Assembly: GCA_021323335.1 (NCBI GenBank)
Contig: JAJTCN010000056.1
Span: forward strand, 1-44,811
Length of the DNA: 44,811 nt
Direction of reading: 5' to 3'
Origin: Ramlibacter sp.
GTDB lineage: Bacteria; Pseudomonadota; Gammaproteobacteria; Burkholderiales; Burkholderiaceae_C
Part shown: one piece after another, positions 17,468 through 24,642 of the stretch
Layout: the number at the start of each line of letters is the position of its first letter
Numbering within the stretch: the first letter of the stretch is position 1
Position numbers and translations under genes: made by a program
Notes under the pieces: generated by a model
What the model was told of the DNA's origin: nothing
The model's database searches: none
Seen by the model: the letters and a program-made list of their open reading frames with translations, nothing else

Positions 17468-19720
17468 CTAGTTGGTGCGCGCAAGCAGGGGCGCCACGCG
17501 GTGGTGCCAGTAGCGCGGGGCGGCCGCGCGCTCGCAACGCAGCTGCCCGGGACGGCCGGAGTGCCAGGCCGCCGCACCGCAATGCGGCGAGCCCTCCACG
17601 GCGATGTCGCGCACGCGATAACGCTCCACCACTTCGGCCGCCGGATGGCCGAAGCGGTTGCGGTAGCCCGCCTGGACCAGGGCCAGCGCGGGGCGGACGG
17701 CGTCCAGGAAGGCATCGGACGACGAGGTCTTGCTGCCGTGGTGCGGCACCAGCAGCAGGTCGGCGCGCACCGCCGCCGGGTCGAGCGCCAGCAAGGCCTC
17801 CTGGGCTTTCTCGACATCGCCGGCCAGCAGGACGCGGCCCTGGCCGTTGCCCACGCGCAGCACGCAGCTCAGCGTATTGGGCTTGGCGGCGCCGGCGTAG
17901 TCTCCGGCCGCGGGATGCAGGATGGCGAACTCCACGCCGTCCCACGTCCATTGCTGGCCGGCCTGGCAGCGCTGCGAGCGGCGCACGCCCTGCAGCGGGT
18001 GCGCCTCCTCGAGCGAGCTGAGGAGGCGGGCATCCGCCTGCATCCGGAGCACGGCGACGGCGCCGCCGGTGTGGTCCGCGTCCCGGTGGCTCAGGACGAG
18101 CGTGTCCACGCGCTCGCCGCCGGCCCGCAGCAGCGGGACCAGCACGCGCTGCCCGGCGTCGGTGTCGCGGCCGTAGGCCGGACCGGCGTCGTACACCAGG
18201 GTGTGCGTGGCCGTGCGCACCAGCACGGCGTTGCCCTGGCCGACATCCGCCGCCAGCACCTCGAAGGCACCCGGCGCGGGCCGTGGCGCCTGCCACAGCA
18301 GCACGGGCAGCAGCAAGGGCAGCCCCAGGGCACGCACGGGCCAGGGCAGCCTTGCGGCCAGCAGGACGCCTCCCGCCACACCCGCCGCCCCGGCCCAGGG
18401 CGGTGGCGCCGGCGCCGACCAGGTGGCGAAGGGGACCGCGGCCAGCAGGTCGAGCACCATCGCCAGCCCTTCCAGCGCAAGCGCGGCGACACCCCAGAGC
18501 GCCGGCACCAGCGCGCCCGCCAGCCCGATCGGCGTCACGACCAGCGTGACCCACGGGATCGCGACCAGGTTGGCCAGCAGGCCGACCACCGACACCTGCC
18601 CGAACAGCAGCAGCGACAGCGGCGTGAGGGCCACCGTCACGACCGATTGCTCGCGCAGCATGGAGACGAAGGCGTGCCACAGGCGCCTCGCCGCGCCGGC
18701 CTCGCCGCGGGCCTGCGACCGGCGGCCGGTGGCGAACAGCACGCCCACCGCGACGAAGCTCAGCCAGAAGCCGGGCTGCGTCAGGGCCCAGGGGTCCACC
18801 GCCACGACGGCCGCGCAGGCCAGCAGCCAGACCCAGGTCCAAGGCCAGTCGCGCGCGCCCAGCCGCAGCAATGCGACCACGGTGAGCATGCAGACGGTGC
18901 GCTGCGCCGGCACGCCCCAGCCGCTGAAGAGGGCATAGGACGCCGCGAGCATCACCCCTCCCGCCAGCCCCGCGTGCTGCGCCGGCCACAGCAGGCACAG
19001 GCGGCCGCTGCGGCGCCACAGCGCGCCGACCAGCGCCGCGGCCGCCCAGGCGAACATGGTGACGTGAAGGCCGGAGATGCTCATGAGGTGCGCCACGCCG
19101 GTGGCGCGGAAGACCTCCCAGTCGGCACGCTCGATGGCCGACTGGTCGCCCACGACCAGCGCCGCCAGCACGCCGGCCAGGCGCGCGTCCTCCACCTGGC
19201 GGAAGATCGCATCTCGCACCCGCCAGCGTGCCTGTTCGACGGGCTTGCGCCAGGTGGACGCCAGCCGCTGCGGCGGCGCGTCCCGCGGGCCGGCCCGCAC
19301 GTAGCCCGTGGCCTGCACGCCCTGCTCCCACAGCCACAGCTCGTAGTCGAAGCCGCGCGGATTGACGTGGCCGTGCGGCGCCTTCAGGCGTGCCGTCAAG
19401 CGCCAGCGATCGCCCGGCTTCAGTTCGGCGGGGGCGCGCTGCAGTTCCGCGCGGCCATCCGCGCCGACCTCGGGGCCGCCGTACCAGCCCAGGATCCAGT
19501 TTCGCGGCAGGCGCACCTCGGCGCCGGCCAGCGTGGCCGATTCGACCTGGAAGCGAAAGCGCACGCCGGTTTCGTCGCGCTGCGGCAGCGAGGCGATGAG
19601 GCCGGTGGCCACGATGTCGCGGCCCTCCAGCGCCGGGTCCAGCCCGCCGGCGGCGAAGGAAGCGGCGCGCCAGCCGGTCACGCCCGCAAAGAGCAGCGTG
19701 GACGCCAGTGCGATGGCCAC
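17468..19720 (-). CDS. comEC: DNA internalization competence protein ComEC/Rec2, N terminus disturbed
   Basis: ComEC forms the inner-membrane channel for single-stranded DNA uptake during natural transformation. The open frame codes an OB-like DUF4131 region (GWYGGPEVGADGRAELQRAP), the Competence helices (VAHLMSISGLHVTMFAWAAA) and a C-terminal metallo-beta-lactamase domain with DVGQGNAVLVRT, LSHRDADHTGG and LVPHHGSKTSSSD. Without the N-terminal part it would have about 750 residues. No convincing start exists in this frame; GTG at 19720 or TTG at 19723 would begin inside what should be a second membrane segment (VAIALASTLLFAGVTGWRA). The normal-looking first segment HGAEIAPLLAGVVLGAWWP lies just upstream in another frame, which implies a frameshift or small deletion near 19720-19740. 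The gene may be inactive, or the sequence wrong here. Confidence 0.8.
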   Translation of the reverse strand: MAIALASTLLFAGVTGWRAASFAAGGLDPALEGRDIVATGLIASLPQRDETGVRFRFQVESATLAGAEVRLPRNWILGWYGGPEVGADGRAELQRAPAELKPGDRWRLTARLKAPHGHVNPRGFDYELWLWEQGVQATGYVRAGPRDAPPQRLASTWRKPVEQARWRVRDAIFRQVEDARLAGVLAALVVGDQSAIERADWEVFRATGVAHLMSISGLHVTMFAWAAAALVGALWRRSGRLCLLWPAQHAGLAGGVMLAASYALFSGWGVPAQRTVCMLTVVALLRLGARDWPWTWVWLLACAAVVAVDPWALTQPGFWLSFVAVGVLFATGRRSQARGEAGAARRLWHAFVSMLREQSVVTVALTPLSLLLFGQVSVVGLLANLVAIPWVTLVVTPIGLAGALVPALWGVAALALEGLAMVLDLLAAVPFATWSAPAPPPWAGAAGVAGGVLLAARLPWPVRALGLPLLLPVLLWQAPRPAPGAFEVLAADVGQGNAVLVRTATHTLVYDAGPAYGRDTDAGQRVLVPLLRAGGERVDTLVLSHRDADHTGGAVAVLRMQADARLLSSLEEAHPLQGVRRSQRCQAGQQWTWDGVEFAILHPAAGDYAGAAKPNTLSCVLRVGNGQGRVLLAGDVEKAQEALLALDPAAVRADLLLVPHHGSKTSSSDAFLDAVRPALALVQAGYRNRFGHPAAEVVERYRVRDIAVEGSPHCGAAAWHSGRPGQLRCERAAAPRYWHHRVAPLLARTN

Positions 19721-19869
19721 CAAGCGCCGAGCACCACACCGGCCAGCAAAGGCGCGATCTCTGCACCGTGGGAGGGGGAATCGCGGTGGCTCACCGCTGC
19801 TCAACGCGCGGCGGCAGCGGTCGTCCTCCTTCGGCTGGAGGTTGACTCCATCGCGAAAGGCACGGTGCA

Positions 19870-19971
19870 GGGCCAGGGTGGGGCAGTCCGCCTCGGCGAA
19901 GTAAAGGAGGAGGTAGCGGGCGCGCCCGCGCCGGGGGACATTCGCAGAGGCGGACTGCCCCACCCTGGCCC
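19870..19971. repeat. Near-perfect 31-base inverted repeat in the cheB-comEC spacer
   Basis: The arm 19870-19900 (GGGCCAGGGTGGGGCAGTCC and on to the bases CGAA) is repeated as a reverse complement at 19941-19971 with a single clear mismatch. The 40-base loop holds a further GC palindrome, GCGGGCGCGCCCGC, at 19916-19929. The spacer from about 19790 to 20001 contains no gene that I can support. The structure lies between the cheB stop (20002) and the disturbed 5' end of comEC. It could terminate the che operon by structure, or be a small mobile palindromic element. The purine tract AAAGGAGGAGG in the loop is a possible ribosome-binding-like sequence on the plus strand only. Confidence 0.85.
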
Positions 19972-20001
19972 GGTGCCCGACGCCGGACGCCAGACGCCCT
20001 G

Positions 20002-21060
20002 TCAGCCGAAAGCCAGCGACTCCATGCGCGAAGCGATCTCCGACAGCGCCGCCACCTCGCGCACGCCGCCGGCGACGATGGCCTGCCGCGGCATGCCGAA
20101 GACGACGCAGCTCGCTTCGTCCTGCGCGATGGTGTAGGCGCCGCCCTGGTGCATCTCCAGCATCGCCTCGGCCCCGTCGCCGCCCATGCCGGTAAGCATC
20201 ACGCCGATGGCCTGCTTGCCCATGGTGCGGGCGATGGACCGGAACAGCGTGTCCACCGAGGGCCGATGCCGGTTCACCGGCGGGTCGTCGGTGACGCGCG
20301 TGACGAAGCCCGCGCCGCGCCGCATCAGCATCAGGTGGCGGCCGCCGGGGGCGATGTAGGCCACGCCGGGCTGCACCACGTCGCCGTCCTCCGCCTGCTT
20401 GACGTGGAGGTCGCACAGCGTGTCGAGCCTGCGGGCGAAGGTTTCGGTGAAGCCGGCCGGCATGTGCTGCGCGATCAGGATCGGCGGCATGTTCGGCGGC
20501 AACGCGCTGAGCACGGTGCGCAGCGCCTCGACGCCGCCGGTGGAGGCGCCGATGCCGATGACGCGCTGCACGGCGCCCGCCGCGGCCGGATGCGAGGCGC
20601 TCGGGAACGGCGACTTGGGCAGGGGCGAGAAGCCGCTCGGCGGGAAGGCGCGGCCGCCGCGGCGCGCGACCTTGGCGTGCGCTGCGGCGCGGATCTTCTC
20701 GGCGATCTCGTGCGCGCCGCCTTCCAGCTGGTCGAAGCTCGAAGGCTTGGGGAAGAAGTCGACGGCGCCCAGCTCCAGCGCCTTCATGGTGGTCTCGGCG
20801 CCCTGCCGCGTGAGCGACGAGATCATGATCACCGGCAGCGGCCGGATCGCCATCAGGTTGCGCAGGAAGTCGAGCCCGTTCATGCGCGGCATCTCGACGT
20901 CGAGCGTGATCACGTCCGGCGCGCCGCGGCGGATGCGGTCGAAGGCCAGCACCGGGTCGGGGGAGACGCCCATCAGCTCCATGTCGGGCTGCGACTGCAC
21001 CACCCGCCCGAGGAAGGCGCGCATGACCGCGGAATCGTCGATGACCAGCACGCGGATCAT
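20002..21060 (-). CDS. cheB: Chemotaxis response regulator protein-glutamate methylesterase
   Basis: This 352-residue CheB removes methyl groups from, and deamidates, chemoreceptor glutamate/glutamine sites. The receiver domain (1-120) has acidic DD at 8-9 and phospho-acceptor D54 in VITLDVEMPRMNG. A linker (about 130-165) leads to the esterase domain. Its Ser-His-Asp triad is visible in IGIGASTGGVEALR, IAQHMPAGFTETFARR and GVMLTGMGGDGAEAM. The ATG overlaps the cheD stop by 4 bases (ATGA). It is the last clear chemosensory gene of the operon, followed by a spacer with a strong inverted repeat. With CheR it should adapt the MCP encoded three genes upstream. The identification is firm. Confidence 0.97.
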   Translation of the reverse strand: MIRVLVIDDSAVMRAFLGRVVQSQPDMELMGVSPDPVLAFDRIRRGAPDVITLDVEMPRMNGLDFLRNLMAIRPLPVIMISSLTRQGAETTMKALELGAVDFFPKPSSFDQLEGGAHEIAEKIRAAAHAKVARRGGRAFPPSGFSPLPKSPFPSASHPAAAGAVQRVIGIGASTGGVEALRTVLSALPPNMPPILIAQHMPAGFTETFARRLDTLCDLHVKQAEDGDVVQPGVAYIAPGGRHLMLMRRGAGFVTRVTDDPPVNRHRPSVDTLFRSIARTMGKQAIGVMLTGMGGDGAEAMLEMHQGGAYTIAQDEASCVVFGMPRQAIVAGGVREVAALSEIASRMESLAFG

Positions 21061-21668
21061 CGGGGCGCCCGGAAGATCTCGACGTCGCCGCCGCGGCCGC
21101 CGGCCAGGTTGGACAGGTACTCGCGCTCGCGCTTCTGCACCGTCTCGCCGGGCGCCAGCGCCAGCCGCTTGACCTGCACCTTGCCGGTGTCGACGAAGAA
21201 GTGCACCTTGCGCGGGTAGACGTCCAGCAAGTCCTTGGCCAGCAGGCGGATGCCCTCCACCCGCAGGAATTCGAGCGCGAACTCCGAATTCCTGGCGCCG
21301 ACGTCCAGCCTGCCGAAGCCGGCGAGCAGCTGCGCGCCGCCGAACACCTTGGCCACCATCCGGCGGCGGTCCGCGCCCATGCGGAGCATGTCGTTGATCA
21401 GCACCTCCATGGCGTACACGCCGAAGCGCGCCGAGTCGGCCCACGCGGATTGCGAATTGGCCCCGTCCCCGGGCAGCATGAAGTGGTTCATGCCGCCGAT
21501 GCGCGTCACCGGGTCCCACAGGCAGGTGGAGACGCAGGAGCCCAGCACGGTGGTGATGGCGACGTCGCCGCGGGCCGCATGCCATTGGCCCGGCAGGATC
21601 TTCACCGCCGGCAGGCCGAACTCGCGATCGAGGTAATGCAGCGGCGGGTGGGACGCGGTCACGGCCAC
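21057..21668 (-). CDS. cheD: Chemoreceptor glutamine deamidase CheD
   Basis: CheD deamidates glutamines in chemoreceptors and, in some species, works with a CheC phosphatase. The product of about 203 residues holds the catalytic segment VLGSCVSTCLWDP with C45 and the later GGMNHFMLP with H62. The 17-residue spacing equals that of the Thermotoga CheD Cys-His pair. The family signature continues with NSQSAWADSARFGVYAMEVL and AKVFGGAQLL. GTG at 21668, two bases after the cheR stop, is the best start; the longer open frame is shadow of cheR. No cheC is visible nearby, so CheD probably acts through receptor deamidation alone. It overlaps the cheB start by 4 bases. Confidence 0.94.
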   Translation of the reverse strand: MAVTASHPPLHYLDREFGLPAVKILPGQWHAARGDVAITTVLGSCVSTCLWDPVTRIGGMNHFMLPGDGANSQSAWADSARFGVYAMEVLINDMLRMGADRRRMVAKVFGGAQLLAGFGRLDVGARNSEFALEFLRVEGIRLLAKDLLDVYPRKVHFFVDTGKVQVKRLALAPGETVQKREREYLSNLAGGRGGDVEIFRAPR

Positions 21669-21670
21669 GC

Positions 21671-22567
21671 TCAGCCGTCCAGCCGCTCGTACGCGGTGCG
21701 GCCGCAGGAGCGGAAGCCGGGGTGCGCGGCCGGGAAGCTCTCGGAGTGTCCCACCATCAGCAGCCCGCCCGGCACCAGCAGGTCGGCCAGGCGATGCAGC
21801 AGCTTCTTCTGGAACTCGCGGTCGAAGTAGATCACCACGTTGCGGCAGAAGATGACGTCGAAGCGCTCCTGCGCCGGCCACACCGGCGACTGCAGGTTCA
21901 GCTGGCCGAAGCGCACCATCGCGCGCAGGTCCGGGCGCACGCTGACCAGCCCGTCGTTGGCCCCGGTGCCGCGCAGGAAGTGCTGGCGCAGGCGCTCCGG
22001 CGGCAGGCCGGAGGTGCGCTCCATGCGGTAGACGGCGGCCTGCGCCGTCTCCAGCACGTCGGTGTCGATGTCCGTGCCCAGCACCTCGCCGGGGCAGCCG
22101 GTCTCGCGCAGCACCATGGCGATCGACCAGGCCTCCTCGCCGGTGGAGCAGGCGCTGCTCCAGCAGCGCAGCGGGCGGCGCTTGCCGATGCGGTCCCGGG
22201 CGTAGGCCGCCAGCAGGTCGAAGTGGTGCGGCTCGCGGAAGAAGGCCGTGAGGTTGGTGGTGAGCGCGTTGACGAAGGCCTCGCGCTCGCCGGATGCGTT
22301 GGCGGTGACCAGCTGCAGGTAATCGCCGAAGTCGTTCAGCTGGTGCGCGCGCAGCCGCCGCAAAAGCCGGTTGTAGACCATGTTGCGCTTCTGCACGCTC
22401 AGCTTGATGCCGGCGTAGTCGGCGATGAGCTGGCGCACGGTGTTGAAGTCGCGTTCGCTGAAAGCGATCACCGCGTCCGCGCCAAAGGCGGGATCGGGGG
22501 ACAGGGCCAGGTTGCTGGCGGAAGCCGGGGTGCGCAAAGCGAGCCTTTCAGGTACTACTGCCGGCAA
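21671..22567 (-). CDS. cheR: Chemoreceptor glutamate methyltransferase CheR
   Basis: This protein of about 298 residues uses S-adenosylmethionine to methylate glutamates on chemoreceptors. The N-terminal helical domain is followed by TTNLTAFFREPHHFDLLAAY (about 103-122) and the SAM-binding motif WSSACSTGEEAWSIAM (136-151), then FDVIFCRNVVIYFDREFQKK. The apparent start is TTG at 22567, immediately after the receptor stop codon, because no ATG occurs in the first part of the frame. A rare start and zero spacing suggest translational coupling to the receptor gene. The receptor ends in DWTEF, a likely tether for CheR. The identification is firm, while the exact start is less certain. Confidence 0.94.
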   Translation of the reverse strand: MPAVVPERLALRTPASASNLALSPDPAFGADAVIAFSERDFNTVRQLIADYAGIKLSVQKRNMVYNRLLRRLRAHQLNDFGDYLQLVTANASGEREAFVNALTTNLTAFFREPHHFDLLAAYARDRIGKRRPLRCWSSACSTGEEAWSIAMVLRETGCPGEVLGTDIDTDVLETAQAAVYRMERTSGLPPERLRQHFLRGTGANDGLVSVRPDLRAMVRFGQLNLQSPVWPAQERFDVIFCRNVVIYFDREFQKKLLHRLADLLVPGGLLMVGHSESFPAAHPGFRSCGRTAYERLDG

Positions 22568-23956
22568 TCAGAATTCCGTCCAATCTCCGTTCCCGTTGGC
22601 CTTGCCCGGCGCGCGCTTCGGCGACAGCGGCACCATCGGCGCCGCGGCCAGCTGGGGCGCGGCCTTCCTGTAGCGGATCGGGGCCACCGCCGTGGCGACG
22701 GCCGGGGCCGGGGCCGGGGCCGCCGTGCGCTGCGGCGCGGGGGCCGGCGCCGCCGCATCGGCCTCCAGCCGGAAGCCGCGCGCCAGTTCCAGCAGCGCCG
22801 CGGCTTGTGCGTTCATCGACTCGGTGGCCTGCGTGGCCTGCTCCACCATCGAGGCGTTGCGTTCGACCACGCGCTCCATCTGGCCGATGGCGGTGTTGAC
22901 CTGGCCGATGCCGGCGCTCTGCTCCTGGCTCGCCTGCGCGATCTCGGTGATCAGCGCGCTGACTTTCTCCACCGACAGCACCACTTCCACCATCGTGTGG
23001 CCGGCCGCGTCGACCAGGGTGGAGCCGGCGCTGACCTTGTCCACCGACTCGGCGATCAGGCCCTTGATCTCGCGCGCGGCGGCCGCGCTGCGCTGCGCCA
23101 GGCTGCGCACTTCGGCGGCGACCACGGCGAAGCCGCGTCCCTGCTCGCCGGCGCGCGCGGCCTCGACCGCGGCGTTCAGCGCCAGGATGTTGGTCTGGAA
23201 GGCGATGCCGTCGATCACGCTGATGATGTCGGTGATCTTGCGCGACGCATCGGAGATCTGGTCCATGGTGTGCACCACCTGGTCCACCGCCTCGCCGCCG
23301 CGGCGCGCCACGTCGGCGGCGCCGGAGGCGAGCAGGCTGGCCTGCCGGGCATGTTCGGCGTTCTGCGCCACGGTGGACGTGAGCTGCTCGATGGAGCTGG
23401 CGGTCTCCTCCAGCGTGGTGGCCTGTTCCTCGGTGCGCTGCGACAGGTCGAGGTTGCCCTGCACGATCTTGCCGCTGGTGTCGGCGACGGAATGGGCGCC
23501 CTGCACCACGTTGCCCAGGATGCCGCGCAGGTTGACCGTCATGTCGGCCAGCGCCAGCATCAGCTGCGCCGCCTCGTCGCTGCCGCCGGTGCGCACCTTC
23601 ACGGTGAGGTCGCCCGACGCCACGCGGGTGGCGATGCGGGCCGCCACGCGAATGGGCTTGACGATGTGCAGCGTCAGCGGGAAGCAGACCACGAAGGCGA
23701 AGATGAACATCGCGGCGCAGACGCCCAGCAGCAGGGTCTGGGCCGACAGCGTCGCCGCGGCCAGGGCCTGCGGCGTGGGGCGGCTGGCCGCCACGTCGGC
23801 CAGCACGTGCAGTTGCCACGCGCCGATCAGGCCGAGGCCGGCGATGAAGATCGCCGCCACCAGGAAAGCGATGGTCAGCCGGACGCGGATGGTGGAGCGC
23901 CGGAACACGCTGAGCGCGGCCCGGTCGACCTCGTGGATTGCAGCTTGTCCGGCCAC
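22568..23956 (-). CDS. Methyl-accepting chemotaxis protein with minimal periplasmic loop
   Basis: This 462-residue receptor has two membrane helices, about 26-46 and 72-96, separated by only about 25 periplasmic residues (about 47-71). A HAMP region follows, and the cytoplasmic signalling hairpin has its tip at [20 protein letters not shown]. Long Ala/Gln/Glu coiled coils flank the tip. With no room for an external ligand domain, it probably senses a membrane, cytoplasmic or surface-contact cue through partners. The C-terminal tail is rich in Ala and Pro and ends in DWTEF, which fits the xWxxF pentapeptide that tethers CheR and CheB. The GTG at 23956 is the only sensible start and lies 19 bases after cheW. 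It directly precedes cheR. Confidence 0.95.
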   Translation of the reverse strand: MAGQAAIHEVDRAALSVFRRSTIRVRLTIAFLVAAIFIAGLGLIGAWQLHVLADVAASRPTPQALAAATLSAQTLLLGVCAAMFIFAFVVCFPLTLHIVKPIRVAARIATRVASGDLTVKVRTGGSDEAAQLMLALADMTVNLRGILGNVVQGAHSVADTSGKIVQGNLDLSQRTEEQATTLEETASSIEQLTSTVAQNAEHARQASLLASGAADVARRGGEAVDQVVHTMDQISDASRKITDIISVIDGIAFQTNILALNAAVEAARAGEQGRGFAVVAAEVRSLAQRSAAAAREIKGLIAESVDKVSAGSTLVDAAGHTMVEVVLSVEKVSALITEIAQASQEQSAGIGQVNTAIGQMERVVERNASMVEQATQATESMNAQAAALLELARGFRLEADAAAPAPAPQRTAAPAPAPAVATAVAPIRYRKAAPQLAAAPMVPLSPKRAPGKANGNGDWTEF

Positions 23957-23975
23957 CGTGTTCTCCCGTCCCGCG

Positions 23976-24485
23976 TCAGTGCAGGGCGCCGTCGACCAGG
24001 GCCATGTCGGCGCCGGTCATCAGCTTCTCGATGTCGAGCAGGATGATCATCTGCTCGTCCACCGTGCCCAGGCCGGTGATGTACTTGGTGTCGAAGGTGG
24101 CCGAGGCGAATTCCGGCGTCGGCCGGATGGCGTCGCCGGACAGGGTCAGCACGTCCGACACCGAGTCCACCACGACGCCGACCACCCGGCCCGCGACGTT
24201 CAGGATGATGGCGACCGTGAACTCGTCGTAGTTGGCTTCGCTCAGCTGGAACTTGATGCGCAGGTCCAGGATGGGGACGATCACGCCGCGCAGGTTGATC
24301 ACGCCCTTGATGAACGACGGCGCATTGGCGATCGAGGTCGGCGCCTCGTAGCCGCGGATCTCCTGCACCTTCAGGATCTCGATGCCGTAGCTCTCCGCGC
24401 CGAGGCGGAAGGTGAGGAACTCGCTGGCGCTGGCATCGGCGGCCTGGGGCGAAGCGCGGCTCGCGGTGGGCAGGTGGCTTTGCAT
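23976..24485 (-). CDS. cheW: Chemotaxis coupling protein CheW
   Basis: CheW links receptors to the CheA kinase in the chemosensory array. The product of about 169 residues carries the CheW fold: [20 protein letters not shown], then [20 protein letters not shown], and the C-terminal [20 protein letters not shown]. The ATG at 24485 (MQSHLPTAS) is preceded by GGAGAGAG at a good distance. An in-frame ATG at 24512 would add nine residues but lacks a ribosome site. The spacer of about 157 bases to the cheA stop is the only real gap inside the che cluster and could carry an internal promoter. The MCP gene follows 19 bases downstream. Confidence 0.95.
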   Translation of the reverse strand: MQSHLPTASRASPQAADASASEFLTFRLGAESYGIEILKVQEIRGYEAPTSIANAPSFIKGVINLRGVIVPILDLRIKFQLSEANYDEFTVAIILNVAGRVVGVVVDSVSDVLTLSGDAIRPTPEFASATFDTKYITGLGTVDEQMIILLDIEKLMTGADMALVDGALH

Positions 24486-24642
24486 GTTTTCTCTCTCCGT
24501 GGGGCCGGACATTGCTGCCGAGGATGCCAGCTACGCCGGCGTGTTGCAATCGGTTAAGTTGTGTTACAGACAGGGGCCGTGACGTTTTCGCCGGACCCGC
24601 CGCTCACTGGCCAGGACCTGCCGCCTGTCGCGGGCGAATGTG
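24486..24642 (-). promoter_or_regulatory. cheA-cheW spacer, possible internal promoter or attenuator
   Basis: This is the largest gap in an otherwise gap-free che operon. On the minus strand it contains TGTAACACAACTTAACC followed by GATTGCAACA, an AT-rich island in GC-rich DNA. The ten bases GTGTTACAGA (plus strand) occur here near 24560 and again at the cheA stop near 24649, so there may have been a small duplication. No consensus -35/-10 pair is clear. The rest holds GC-rich sequence without a convincing hairpin. Confidence 0.3.

Noticed and set aside
19870..19971. Insertion-sequence ends
   Set aside because: Only 40 bases lie between the arms, with no transposase frame or target duplication visible; it is recorded as an inverted repeat instead.
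15044..20137. Plus-strand open frame of about 1697 codons
   Set aside because: It lies antisense to alpha-E, ATP-grasp and comEC genes with clear family motifs. Its translation is His/Arg/Gln-rich low-complexity sequence, as expected for a GC-rich shadow frame.
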